Assembly (NCBI GenBank): GCA_946965045.2
Contig: OX337232.1
Location: 1,178,001-1,242,000, forward strand
Direction of reading: 5' to 3'
Length of the DNA: 64,000 nucleotides
Source: Epithemia pelagica
Lineage: Eukaryota > Bacillariophyta > Bacillariophyceae > Surirellales > Surirellaceae
Shown here in pieces: positions 40,860 to 51,092 of the stretch. Under the pieces are notes generated by a model. That model had not been told where the DNA came from. It searched no databases and saw only the letters and a program-made list of their open reading frames with translations. The first letter of the stretch is position 1. Every line of letters begins with the position of its first letter. The position numbers and the translations under genes are program-made.

Positions 40860-43375
40860 TGTGATGCTTTCTTGTGATGGATTTTGTTTGCTTGGTTGGG
40901 AAACTGTCTGTGATTGGGCAAGGGACAGACAGTCAGACGGATATGTTACTGAAGGAGCTATGTCTCACTACGATAGCTACCATATTCCATTCCCACAACT
41001 CGTGACTCGAACCAACATAATTATTTAAGCGACCGTTAACAATACTCGTAGTAGGCGTGGTAGACTCCGTGGATTCTCTTTCTGATTCTGCATTCTGTGG
41101 ACTACAAAAGCAGGGCGAACTTATCCGGCGGAAAATGTCGGACCAAGACCCAACCAACTACGACTAGATTTGTATTCTTCCATGACAAGGTCCAACCAAT
41201 CTCAAATTGTATTCCCAATGCTATTTCAGAGTGACACGTCTCATATCATCTGATACAAAATACAAGTACAAGTACTCGTACTCGTACCTCGTACCTCGTA
41301 CATCATGAATCATGATTTCAGATGGGAGTACAAGATGAACCTTATTAGCAACGTCCGTGTACGTTGTGGGTTGTTGGTAGCCTAGTGGTATATGTGGTAT
41401 CTATTAGTACTACCTAGTACTCTAGGTAGATAGGTACTATTTGTACGTACTACGTACCACGTAAAGCGTAGAGCGTAAAACGATAGCTTAAGGAGCACTA
41501 AATGCTAAAGTACTAGACAGAACAAAGAGCCCATGACTCGACATCTCGATTTCGCCGTCAGTTATTAATAATATAAGTTGTTATACGATGTAATATAAGA
41601 GGACTTGATCGCTAGGGTGTGGTTTAATAGTCAAATCTGTAGTTGGGAAAGTACCACGAGACACGAGACTGATGCTACAAACAGTACGAGTATGTACCAA
41701 AGAGAACAAGGCGAAACACTACCAGAAATAATAAGGTACCCTAGAGATGATCACACAACATGATCCTTACGAGTATCACTTGAGGGCAATGACAAAAAGC
41801 GGCATGTTCCAGTTTCCCAAGTTCTCGATTTTATTCGCGGGCTGTGGAGTTTCCGCATTCCACGATTTCTAAGAGGTTGAAAGTTGAAATGCTAGTTCGA
41901 CCTCTTCCACTTCCGCTTTCCGCTCTATTTTCGCTCTATTCCATGTCACGTATCTTGCTAAACGGAGTCCAAAAAATAGCTTTACACAATACTCCTACTC
42001 CTCTCTCTAGAGCTAGAGAGTGGCCAAAGTTGCGAACATACGGATATACTCCTACTCATATTATTTTCGTGGAAGAATCTTTGCTCTATTTCTACCTACC
42101 TAGTCGTGAGATCTGGATCTGAACCGTGATGCTATGCTCTAAGTAGAGAAGTTCTAATTAAGCTAGTAGGTGGATCAAAGTGTCATCCAACTGATGAGCT
42201 TCTCTTCGTCTAGCGAAGGTTAGTACGGAAAGCTCGTTGACGTGAGGCGTGAGACGTGATGGGTGATGGGCTGTGCTAGAGAGGAAAGAATATTAATATT
42301 ATGAATCATTACACACATCACACATCACACATCACACTCACAGTGCATCAAGGTTGCTGCTGCGTCACGTCACGGACCCTCGTCGTGACGTGACGCGTCA
42401 AGGACATGACGAATCACTGACCAAATAGACGAAATGGCGTCAATGGCGACGAGCCGGGATACCCCTAACAACAACACGATAGAACGATGACACTAACATG
42501 AAAGTACTCTGTAGATGATTACATGTAATGGTAATGATAAAGAATGGTCCCTAATGGTGCTTGAATCCTCCCATGATGGAGGTTAGCTCCACGTTTTGCC
42601 ATCCTCACCTTTGATGACATAGCCATCCTCACCTTTGATGACATACTCCTAGCATTCAAGATCATAGCGTCCCTTTCCTCACGTTTCCCTTCTCGCTCAC
42701 TTTTTCACCTGTTGCAGAATCTTTGACTTCCTCTTCTTTGTTTTCATCGTCCTTGTTTGACAAGGTTTGAGCTGCTCAGGCCCCGGCACGAGTCATTAAT
42801 GGCGTTGGTTTTTGAGATGTTGCGTTATCATTGAACCGGTTACCTCCGTATTTTATTTATAAACCATTCTTTAGTGTTTCTCATGGTATCTCTAGACGTT
42901 CCTATGAGTTTCCTTAATTCGTCACCGATTCGTCAACGCCCAATCGGCAGACGTGACATGGGGGGTATTTGGTCACGTCATCTGAGGCGCGTCAATTGTG
43001 ACGCCGTCACAGTAGCGCCTTGACTGCATCTGCATCACATTATCATCATGGTGGTTTTGCGTTGCGTGCTCAAAAGGATCACTCAAGAAGAGTGGCCTCG
43101 AGCGCTGAGGTGTATGAATCCTACTTAAAACGACCACTCATAACTACTTCTTCGTCGTTCGTCGTACCTACTATTTTCTATTATATTGAACTTGAACCAT
43201 CGCATGCAAACTGTCCACATTCCAAAGTACCCGGCGCAGTTCGGGTCCTTTCGACTCCCGACAATTGCCCTTCGTCCCCAAACAAAAACGAGCCAACAAC
43301 GAAAAGGGACTTTACACATATTTTTTGAATGCGCCAATCCTCAAGTTTTCTCGTCACCCGACGCTGCCGCTCACG
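40860..43375. promoter_or_regulatory. Large divergent intergenic region between Obg and a DUF6824 gene
   Basis: 2.5 kb. Around 41260-41310 and 41400-41460 it consists of degenerate GTACTCGTAC-like simple sequence. A CACATCACACATCACACATCACA microsatellite lies near 42311-42340, a perfect inverted repeat at 42362-42396, and a duplicated ATCCTCACCTTTGATGACATA at about 42602 and 42625. The frame at 41844-42122 is not protein-like. No tRNA found. Confidence 0.45.
42362..42396. repeat. Perfect 13-bp inverted repeat carrying TGACGT-type half-sites
   Basis: Arms GCGTCACGTCACG (42362-42374) and CGTGACGTGACGC (42384-42396) with a 9-nt loop. Each arm contains TGACGTGA/TCACGTCA cores like those bound by bZIP/CREB factors. 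Related CGTCA words recur near 42965-43010. Confidence 0.6.
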
Positions 43376-44413
43376 ATGTTTCCAAGAGAAGAGCCTCAGC
43401 ACTTTCCAATCCCAATGGAGGCCGTGTCAACAGGAAGTCTACCGGAGGATTATCAACCCAGAGAATGCGACGTATGTTGTGGCAGGGGAAAGAAGAACTG
43501 GACGCACGAGGGGAACAAAACATTCCGTAAGCTCATCCGTAAGAATGTCAAAGCCTATCAAGACGCGGTCGACAAGCAACGGCGAAACCTGGTTGTGGAA
43601 TCGATCGTGGAAACCATCTACCGAGAAGGAGGAAGGTTTCTGAAACAAGACGACTCGAAGAGATGGTGTGATATTGGAGAATTGCAAGCAAGAGAGAAAG
43701 TTGGACATTCACTTCGAGACCAAGTAAATGCCCAAGCGAAAGCTCAACAACGACAACAAGAAGCTGAATTCTCGCCACGGAAACGGGACTCAATGTCCCT
43801 GTTATCCTCTTTTTCACCCAAAAAAGTGAAAGCATCACCCGTACGGAGTCCTGCTAGTGCTACGAGCTCATCATTGTCAGAGCATTTGCACAACAGCTCT
43901 TCGTCATTCTTGTCGCACATTCCTTCTCCCCCGATGATGGAACATCCACACTTACGAGATAGCCCATCGTTTCAGTCTCACAACACAGAACCATTGGACT
44001 ATAATTGGGCTCCGCCCGCCTCGTCTCCTGTCCATTCCAATATGCCACTCGACCGACCATCCTACATGTCCCAGCAATTCTCGAATACAGGGATATATTC
44101 AAGTCTACAGCAACAGCAGCAACAATATCAACAACATCAGCACCGTCAGCACCACCAACTGCCAAGATCGTCGGATCGAATGTACATTCCAAATACTCCA
44201 ATAAATGAAGGACCGAGAGCTTTGGAAATGCCCGAAGCCCTGGCTTCGTTTGAAAACTGGAGCTTGAACGCAGATCGAACACCCGAGCAAGGCCGTGTGC
44301 AATATCCGAATTTTTCTCAACCACTTGATGCCCCTATTGAACCAACTCCGTTCCCGGAACACAAATCGGCAGCCGATTTCAAGAAAGAAGCGGAAGATCA
44401 AAAGAAGCTCTGA
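43376..44413 (+). CDS. DUF6824-domain protein A, 345 aa
   Basis: Seen: residues about 30-115 hold the domain: ECDVCCGRGKKNWTHEGN, KTFRKLIRKNVKAYQDAVDK, VVESIVETIYREGGRFLKQD, RWCDIGELQAREKVGHSLRDQV. The remainder is low complexity: basic SPKKVKASPVRS, poly-Ser, and Gln/His-rich (QQQQQYQQHQHRQHHQL). Known: this domain (DUF6824) is expanded in diatoms, with consensus D-V-L-C-G-R-G-K and A-R-E-K-V-G-H-x-L-R-D; its molecular role is unknown to me. Inferred: the domain followed by long Gln/Ser-rich regions resembles a transcription regulator, so nuclear. ATG 43376 was chosen as first Met in frame. A paralogue lies convergently at 45337-46476. Confidence 0.82.
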   Translation: MFPREEPQHFPIPMEAVSTGSLPEDYQPRECDVCCGRGKKNWTHEGNKTFRKLIRKNVKAYQDAVDKQRRNLVVESIVETIYREGGRFLKQDDSKRWCDIGELQAREKVGHSLRDQVNAQAKAQQRQQEAEFSPRKRDSMSLLSSFSPKKVKASPVRSPASATSSSLSEHLHNSSSSFLSHIPSPPMMEHPHLRDSPSFQSHNTEPLDYNWAPPASSPVHSNMPLDRPSYMSQQFSNTGIYSSLQQQQQQYQQHQHRQHHQLPRSSDRMYIPNTPINEGPRALEMPEALASFENWSLNADRTPEQGRVQYPNFSQPLDAPIEPTPFPEHKSAADFKKEAEDQKKL

Positions 44414-45336
44414 AGCGGAAAGCAAGATTCGAGAAAATTACCTCCTTCCTTCCCACCACGTCCTCCATTTTCATGACGTTCTGCTTCTATTGTTATGCTC
44501 CAATAGTATCTCTCGAGGTTTCGCTCCGGAAATGTTGGATGAGGTATTAGTTTCTCGGGGAACCACTCGATTCCATTGGTCGATCGTCCAGAAGGTCAAG
44601 TTCAGCTCACTCTCGAACGCTTATAGAAGTTCGAGTACAAAGAATTTGCGCTTGCTTTGTCGACAACTATGTGAATAAATGACTTCCTTCGTCGACACTT
44701 ATAACGTAAAGGACGCTAGAAGATCGCATTATTGCCATACTATACCTTTAGTCCTTCATAGCGTTCTGAATCTAATTGTGATCGACTTCTCGAAAGCTTA
44801 TAGAAGTTTGAGTACAAAGAATTTGCGCTTGCTTTGTCGACAACTATGAATAACATGACTTCCTTCGTCGACAACTATGACGTTAAGGACGCTAGAAGAT
44901 CGCATTATTTCCATACTACTCCTACACCTTTAGTCCTTCATAGCGTTTTGAATCTAATTGTGATCGACTTCTCCGTTTCGAATGCAGCTCCCCATTTACG
45001 AAAGCTGAGAAAACGAGGCTCCAACAAACCCTTTGACTGAGCTCTCGTAAGGATTCATCAAATGCTAGAGATAAGTGTGCAAGACAAGGGAGCGTAAACA
45101 AGGAATGAGCTCCTTCGTCATGGGAAAATTAATTTAGTCATCTGACTAGTTGAACCATTCGCGACATGGTCCCGATATCAGGTGCTCTGAATCTTCCGCG
45201 CAAAAGGTTTCAAACAACCGTCAGTTGCCAAATAATATAAACTTAACACAAAAGCATCATCCCACATCCATCCTTCCTATTATTGGCATGACACCGAAGA
45301 GCCCAAAATTAATTAAATGCATCAAAACCGACACTA
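44414..45336. other. Intergenic between the convergent DUF6824 genes
   Basis: About 920 bp, largely occupied by an imperfect tandem duplication (44612-44973). The open frame 44834-45040 lies in the duplication and is not protein-like. Confidence 0.4.
44612..44973. repeat. Two-copy tandem repeat, unit about 178 bp
   Basis: The unit TTATAGAAGTTYGAGTACAA ... AATCTAATTGTGATCGACTTCTC occurs from about 44612 and again from about 44790, with scattered substitutions and small indels. Confidence 0.8.
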
Positions 45337-46476
45337 TCACCCGTGTGATTTGTACTGAATAGGTTCCAATCCATCTTGAAAATCAGCATCAAATTGATCC
45401 ATACTAAAATCCAAATCGTTCAGAAAACTCCAACCAGAACTTCGTTTACTGGAACTCTTCGACGTGGAAAACGAGCTGGTTGGATCTGCGACGGCCGAAG
45501 CAAAAGACGGCCGTCTGGCAAACTTGTCAATGATCATACTGGAAGACAAGGTTTGGCGCCGTACCGTTCGTTCATTGCTACCATCACTTTGTGCGTCATC
45601 GTCGTCTTCATCATCAATGCCCACACCTGTCACATCGACCACATCGGCCAAATCATCGTCTTCGGAAGCCGATTCGGTTATGGGTTGAATTTGATCCGTT
45701 GTTGCGGATGGCATCTGAGATCTTTGTTGCTGCGACCTGGATCGAACCAAACCAAAGGAAGTCTGTTGCAACAAGAGCTGTGGTTGCCACCGCTTCGACT
45801 GTTCCTGTTGGGGAGGTGGACCCATGGCATTATTTTTGGTCAAATGATTGCTATTTTCAATCGGAATTGGTGTAACCGAGGCAGTAGTTGGCGGTGGTGA
45901 AGAAGACGGTACTTTGTGCTGTTGTAGCGCAGCATGTTTTTGCTCCTGTCGATGAATGGTAGAGACTTGATCACGCAAAGAATGCCCCACTTTTTCGCGA
46001 GCTTGCTGGTCCCCAATGTCATACCAATTGCCTCTTAGGTCTTCCTTCAGAAAGTTCCCACCCATGTTGCGAATATCATCCACAATTGAAACTACCACAG
46101 TCGTCTTGTCGTTCTTGGACGGTGCCTTCATATATCTTTCTACGCTTGATTGAATGTAGCGGCGAAAGCGAACATTTCCAACATGATTCCAATGCCTTTT
46201 ACCCCTTCCACAACAAACATCGAATTCTCCTGGCTTGTATCCCGGAGGAAGCGATTTCCTCTTCCGATATGTGACCGTTCGAGGCATTTTGGATGGGAGA
46301 TTCCGGAGGGTTGTTGGGATGTGGTCCAGCCTCGTCATATCTGTCGAATCCCCAATTTCGTTGTGATCAAATGAGATATCCATTTTCACTCTGCTTCTTT
46401 CTGTTTTTAATAACCAGTCAACTTTTGTTTTCCCGTTGTCCTCTTCTTGCAACTTTGATTGCGGAGAGAGCTTCAT
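45337..46476 (-). CDS. DUF6824-domain protein B, 379 aa
   Basis: Seen: domain at about residues 80-170: EFDVCCGRGKRHWNHVGN, VRFRRYIQSSVERYMKAPSK, VVVSIVDDIRNMGGNFLKED, NWYDIGDQQAREKVGHSLRDQV. A Gln-rich stretch, an acidic block (DDEDDDDAQSDGSNE), Ser-rich RRPSFASAVAD and a C-terminal segment rich in aromatic/acidic pairs (WSFLNDLDFSMDQFDADFQD) follow; the last looks like an acidic activation segment. Known: same family as protein A; no biochemical function known to me. Inferred: putative nuclear regulator. Start ATG at 46476; a later Met at about 46386 (MDISFDHNE) is an alternative. It and protein A point toward each other across about 0.9 kb, consistent with an inverted local duplication that has since diverged. 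Confidence 0.82.
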   Translation of the reverse strand: MKLSPQSKLQEEDNGKTKVDWLLKTERSRVKMDISFDHNEIGDSTDMTRLDHIPTTLRNLPSKMPRTVTYRKRKSLPPGYKPGEFDVCCGRGKRHWNHVGNVRFRRYIQSSVERYMKAPSKNDKTTVVVSIVDDIRNMGGNFLKEDLRGNWYDIGDQQAREKVGHSLRDQVSTIHRQEQKHAALQQHKVPSSSPPPTTASVTPIPIENSNHLTKNNAMGPPPQQEQSKRWQPQLLLQQTSFGLVRSRSQQQRSQMPSATTDQIQPITESASEDDDLADVVDVTGVGIDDEDDDDAQSDGSNERTVRRQTLSSSMIIDKFARRPSFASAVADPTSSFSTSKSSSKRSSGWSFLNDLDFSMDQFDADFQDGLEPIQYKSHG

Positions 46477-46892
46477 GCAGAGATCATCGTCTTCTGCTGC
46501 AGTGTCTCTGAGAGCAAAACTCTGCGGAGGGCAGGCTCGTTGTCAAGTCGCGTGACGTCCAGCTCGGCAGAGTTGTTTGTAGTGGGGTGGAACTGGGTAT
46601 GGACAGTTCCGAATCCTGTTTGTGGGGTTCATTCTGCTTTATTCGCGGCATCAATATCATGTGAAATTGAAGCTTCCCCCCCTACCCAGCATACAGAAAC
46701 GGCAAAAGCGACCGCTTCTGTATGAAGCATCTTCCCTTTTTGGTGCGTGGTCGTGGTGGGGCGATTCGCACGCGCTTTGGTTGCATTTCCCGCTGCCGAC
46801 GGGCTTGCTCTTTGAACAAGATCGCATCAGCGGCGTGAAAAAGATTCTTTGAAGGACGAGGGACGAGGTCAAAGTTACAGTTGCTGGTCACC
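46477..46892. promoter_or_regulatory. Divergent promoter between DUF6824 B and plastid fibrillin
   Basis: 416 bp between head-to-head genes. No motif stands out. Confidence 0.4.
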
Positions 46893-47753
46893 ATGATTCT
46901 GTCATCTTTCCAGATTGCGTTTCTAGTCTCTGGATTGGTTCTCGCAAATGGCTTTGTCACCAACGTCAAACCAACAAACAGATTTGCGGGTAAGGCTGTA
47001 AGGCTACCTTCGTCGTCTTCGGAAACCGGAGGAGCACCAACCCTTGATGATTTGGACACGGCGAAGAACAACCTTGTCAGTGCTTGCGGCCGGTCGCCGA
47101 AACCAGCGGCGTCGGAGATTCAGGGTTTGGTCCAAAGCCTTGAAACAACAGCTGAACAACTTTCTGTGGGACAAGCGTCTTCCATTTCAGGATTGTTGAA
47201 CGGAGAATGGGAACTGTTGTATTCACCCGAAGATGAAACACGGTCCTCTCCCTTTTTCTGGGCCTTTCGAAAAGCGTTTCCAGACTCTGCTGACCAAATA
47301 TTCGGAATTACGGACGCCATTCCTGCTCCCGTCAAAGAAATTGGTCCTGCCTTTCAACAAATTGATCTGAATTCCAACTCGCAATCTGGTCGATTCGTGT
47401 CACGCGTCAAAGTTGCAACCCTGGGTGGAGTTGCCACATCCATTATGACCACTCGAGCTTCCATTGTGGGAATCGAAGGTTTGGATGGAATCCGCCTCAA
47501 AATTGAAACTACCAAGCCTGAGGATAGCACCATTGTGAAAAAGTTCCTTGGTCCCCTTGGAGATGTCGTGAGCGAGAATACACCACCCTTCCCCAGTGGA
47601 GAGGCATTGGAACGTGTCGCACCTGGATCCTCGGAAGTCCTTCTCAAAACCACTTTTTGCGATGAGGGTTTGAGGATCACGCGTGATGGAGATAGACTCG
47701 ATGATATTTACGTTTGGAGAAGACGTGAATTCGCAAACTTTGATTTCTTGTAA
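46893..47753 (+). CDS. Plastid lipid-associated protein (PAP/fibrillin family), 286 aa
   Basis: Seen: signal peptide (FQIAFLVSGLVLANG) followed by F-V-T, an ASAFAP-like plastid import site, and a Ser/Thr/Lys-rich transit segment. The fibrillin lipocalin-like core then has LNGEWELLYSPEDETRSSPFFW, AFPDSADQIFGITDAIPAPVKEIGPAFQQID, SRVKVATLGGVATSIMTTRA and the C-terminal LRITRDGDRLDDIYVWRRR. Known: fibrillins bind lipids/isoprenoids in plastoglobules and thylakoids; the W.L.Y and D.....V..R motifs are typical. ATG 46893 was chosen so the signal peptide starts the protein. Intron-less. It lies beside a second plastid gene (48203) on the same strand. Confidence 0.88.
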   Translation: MILSSFQIAFLVSGLVLANGFVTNVKPTNRFAGKAVRLPSSSSETGGAPTLDDLDTAKNNLVSACGRSPKPAASEIQGLVQSLETTAEQLSVGQASSISGLLNGEWELLYSPEDETRSSPFFWAFRKAFPDSADQIFGITDAIPAPVKEIGPAFQQIDLNSNSQSGRFVSRVKVATLGGVATSIMTTRASIVGIEGLDGIRLKIETTKPEDSTIVKKFLGPLGDVVSENTPPFPSGEALERVAPGSSEVLLKTTFCDEGLRITRDGDRLDDIYVWRRREFANFDFL

Positions 47754-48202
47754 GTAAGACTCTCCATCTCCCTTTCAATTTCTAGAGTATCGTACCTTCT
47801 TTCCACGTGCGTGACAAATAACTTTATTTACTTTCATTGTTTCACACTGGGAGTGTTGTCCCTCATTTCATGGTGAGCCGATCAGCAAAAACTGTTGCTA
47901 GGGCTAGATGGGCCACTGAATCGTTCGACAAGATAGAGGCGTCCCCATCACCGATCCTTATCAGAAACGCTTCGGTAGGCTGGAAATGAATTAACACTAC
48001 CGGCACATCATGAAGATCCATCAATGAGAAATGCCTTCCCCTAACAGTCGAGGAGAAAGGTAACACAGGATGGAGAGATTCGATGGGAAGAAAATAATGA
48101 GACTGAGGAGCGACTAATGCGCGCCTGATGAAAGGATCTCTTTCGCCAGATGCGTCAATGATGCCAACCGCTGACCAGAAAGATCTGACAGTGACAGGCA
48201 CC
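47754..48202. other. Intergenic between fibrillin and PsbP-like genes
   Basis: 449 bp. An open frame on the minus strand (47863-48213) ends in protein-like sequence (HFQPTEAFLIRIGDGDAS) but overlaps the next gene's first codons. I could not assign it. Confidence 0.35.
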
Positions 48203-49208
48203 ATGAAGAGCAAGAGTGCGACGTTTCTCTCGTTATTGCTTCCAATCGGATGTCTCTCTCTAGCTTTTCCATCGCTTCATTCAACGTCGTCTTCGCTCAG
48301 TCGACGAACGGCGCTATTTGCGTCCCCTTCTTTTCCACGTGTCAACTCTGCGAGCGATGTTGACAAAACCACTGACCGACGGCAGTTTGTCTTCACATCG
48401 ATGGTCAATTTGGCTCTTGTGTCTGCGGTAGGTGTTCAAAAGTCATGGGGAGAATCTTCTGGCCAGGAAGTAGCTCCTGTTACCTCTGCACCTGGAAACA
48501 GTGTTGAAATGAAAACGTTTGTCGACCCCTACGGAATGTTTGACATTGAAGTGCCTCAGGATTTCTACACACTTCGACGAACTGCAAAAGGTGACCTTCC
48601 TGATGCCAAGGGTAAAGGAAGGAGAGGTTCAAGTATATTTACTGCTGGAAATATGGCGAAGGCCGAAGTCGTTGCTGTTGAAAGGTGAGCCCTCGTCAGA
48701 TGTTCCATGGTGTTTCTTTGCTTTCGGAAAATGGTCTTGTCTCACAAGTGCATCTTTCAAAACCGGTTCACTGTGCAGATTTCCTACCAATCGCCTATTG
48801 GAAGAAAATGGTATCGAGGCAACCGGAAGTTTGTCAACTTTCCCGGAAATTGGTGAGCCTTCAGTCGTTGCCGGTCTGATTAACCAACGAAGAGAAAAGG
48901 ACAAGCCAGCAGCTGGTAATACGGTTTTGGATCCATCTTCAGTTTCACTTTCAGCTGATGGTAAAGAACTCACGTTCAAGCTTACGACGGAAATCGATGT
49001 CCAACGCCCAGAACTGCTCATGGAACAGTATGGAGTCGATCGTCTATTTCGTATCACCCTGGCTAAAGCTTCCTTGAATGCTCAGGATGGCAATCTTATG
49101 GCTGTGTTTACGAGTGCATTGGAGTCGGACTTTAAAACCCAAGATGGCGAAGCATTGCAACGAGTTGTCGATAGCTTTCGAGTCATGGATCGCGAGTTTG
49201 GCTTCTAG
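48203..49208 (+). CDS. PsbP-like thylakoid-lumen protein, about 303 aa, two exons
   Basis: Seen: a three-part targeting region: signal peptide (ATFLSLLLPIGCLSLA) ending at A|F-P (plastid import site), a Ser/Arg-rich transit stretch, then a twin-arginine lumen signal (DRRQFVFTSMVNLALVSAVGV). The mature part has FVDPYGMFDIEVPQDFYTLRR and KGRRGSSIFTAGNMAKAEVVAVER. The intron at 48685-48778 (GTGAGC ... GTGCAG) joins in frame to FPTNRLLEENGI, and the end is LQRVVDSFRVMDREFGF. Known: PsbP-domain proteins assist photosystem II or I in the lumen, and VDPYGMFS..VP is typical. Inferred: a PsbP-like rather than the oxygen-evolving-complex PsbP itself. ATG 48203 was preferred over 48128 because it places the signal peptide at the N-terminus. 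Confidence 0.8.
48685..48778 (+). other. Intron of the PsbP-like gene
   Basis: 94 nt, GTGAGC donor, GTGCAG acceptor. The flanking protein VER|FPTNRLLEE is continuous after removal. Confidence 0.85.
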
Positions 49209-49910
49209 CGATCTTTTAGGAATCTGTGTTCCTTTCCAACTTGAACCGGAGTTCGCCAGATCTAATCCACACTGGACGCCTCGACATTGTTTAGAGGCTG
49301 GTACATACAGATAAGAATCGATAGGGTGTCATTCTGGCAAAGCGCAGAGCTTTAACTATAGCTCATATATTCCAACTTTTGCTTCTACGTGGCTTTTTAT
49401 CTTGCGGGAACCAAAAGAATATGGTACCATATCACCATGTCCGCGGAAAACGCACGACGACTGCAAGGGACGTTGGAGGGTTGGAAAGGTAAGGATATCA
49501 CAAAGGATCAAGACTGTTGATTGGGATCTAGAACTTGCTGTCAACGACATTCAAAAACAAACTTACATGAATTGGCTCTCGTACAAACCAGACAGTATCA
49601 CTATAGTGTCAAGCACATGGGTACTATCTGGTTCACTTTCACGACATCTGTATCGTAGATCGCGAATGTTTCCATTTTGGATGGAACAACGACGACAACA
49701 ACTATTCATACTCCTCTACTCCTTTTAGCCTATGCGTACATTTACTGTTGCCATAGAAAGGAGGAAAGGTTAGCCAAGTTAGCTCAGTCGTGGGGACGAC
49801 CGGCGCGCACATCATATCCTCTTTCTGAAATTTTCTTGTGAGGAGCGTTTTGGAATTTGGAATGAGGCAAACAAAAGAACGAAAAAAGTCTGCTTACTAG
49901 ACAATGTTGA
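49209..49910. other. Intergenic upstream of the tail-anchored protein gene
   Basis: About 700 bp. The frame at 49402-49728 lacks a clear ATG start and protein character. Nothing recognised. Confidence 0.35.
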
Positions 49911-51092
49911 ATGGAAGTGAACAACAACAACACCATCTTTGAGACCATCGATCTGCGACACATGCCGAACGACGTTCTTCCCCAAGGGCCGGACTCGCTG
50001 CGCATATCTAACCATCAGTCCCAACATGACGAGGAATATGATCATGATGAGCCCGAGCTCGCCTATTTTGCGGACGAATCCAGCGCCAATGATTGGCCCA
50101 GACTGGTGAAACGAAGCATTTGGAAATCGAGAAGCTCGAGTGTGGACCCCAACAGCCGTCGACATTTGACTGACCATCGCGAAAGCGAACATGCAGATAA
50201 CGATTCTGGGGACGAGTCTGGAGATGACACCGACACGTGCGAACTGAGTATACAAGAACACATTATTCGTCGCCTAGTCAATGACAAACGCATCACGCCC
50301 AGTAATCACCATGCGAGAAGCTTTAGCTCAATGGGGACAGATAGTGACTGCAGCGTAGAACAAACCTCTCTAACTGAAATGAGACCACGAGGTGTCCCTT
50401 CGGATACGGAAATGAGAATAACCAAAGAAGAAGAAATGAATGGACCAGATACTCCGGTACAGGATCGAGCAATCCGAGAAGCAGGGGCTGACAGCAAAAG
50501 CCCTGGCTCTGTTTATTCGGTCGACCGATCTGAGAATTCTGATGGGATGTCGTTTTGTTCTTTGTCCGAGCAATGGAGTCGACGAAAAGAGACGAGGTTT
50601 CCAGACAGAAAAAGGCGCAATCTATGGAGCAACTCTAACGTTTCTTCCTCGTATTCGGCGGAATCAGATGTTTCCTCTTTTGCAAATGAGATGGATTCTT
50701 TGGCCGTGAACGATACGAGTCAAGATAGAATCGTCGACGAAGTTGACTCTGTGAATCTCGTTTCGTTCATGGAGATGGCGTCAATGGACCGAGGCTCCTC
50801 GTCGATTGGGCCTATCTGTGAAGAAGAAGCTCGGTCCGCTTTTGGAGCATGGAAGACAAATGAAAGACGTGCTGTCCCCAGCAACATCCACACATGGAGG
50901 GAGAGTTCCTCTTGGAATTTTAACGTGCATCCGCATGAAGTCTACAGCCACGAATCAATGCCCTCTGTAACCCAATCGGACGCCGCAAAATGCACTGCTT
51001 GGGAGCAATTCTTTATTGTTCTCCTTTCTCTGTCGTTACTGCTATTCATTGTACTACTTTCGCTCATTCTGGCAAAAAGGAACGAGATCTAA
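49911..51092 (+). CDS. Acidic Ser-rich protein with C-terminal membrane anchor, 393 aa, unknown
   Basis: Seen: about 360 residues of hydrophilic, Ser/Asp/Glu/Arg-rich, probably disordered sequence (DDTDTCELSIQEHIIRRLVND; SDCSVEQTSLTEMRPRG; SSSYSAESDVSSFANEMDS). A single C-terminal hydrophobic helix (FFIVLLSLSLLLFIVLLSLIL) and a short charged tail (AKRNEI) follow. There is no signal peptide. Inferred: a tail-anchored protein with its N-terminus in the cytosol, inserted in the ER or another organelle membrane; repeated S/T-rich acidic stretches suggest phosphorylation sites. I recognise no family. ATG 49911; one exon; the long open frame and clean membrane anchor support a real gene. Confidence 0.65.
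   Translation: MEVNNNNTIFETIDLRHMPNDVLPQGPDSLRISNHQSQHDEEYDHDEPELAYFADESSANDWPRLVKRSIWKSRSSSVDPNSRRHLTDHRESEHADNDSGDESGDDTDTCELSIQEHIIRRLVNDKRITPSNHHARSFSSMGTDSDCSVEQTSLTEMRPRGVPSDTEMRITKEEEMNGPDTPVQDRAIREAGADSKSPGSVYSVDRSENSDGMSFCSLSEQWSRRKETRFPDRKRRNLWSNSNVSSSYSAESDVSSFANEMDSLAVNDTSQDRIVDEVDSVNLVSFMEMASMDRGSSSIGPICEEEARSAFGAWKTNERRAVPSNIHTWRESSSWNFNVHPHEVYSHESMPSVTQSDAAKCTAWEQFFIVLLSLSLLLFIVLLSLILAKRNEI

Noticed and set aside
41378-41388. tRNA-gene box A-like TAGCCTAGTGG
   Set aside because: No box B (GGTTCGANTCC) follows at a workable distance and no cloverleaf can be drawn.
47863-48213. 116-codon minus-strand frame between fibrillin and PsbP-like genes
   Set aside because: Its C-terminal half reads like protein, but it overlaps the PsbP-like start and no complete gene or family could be built. 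Left as a note in the intergenic entry.
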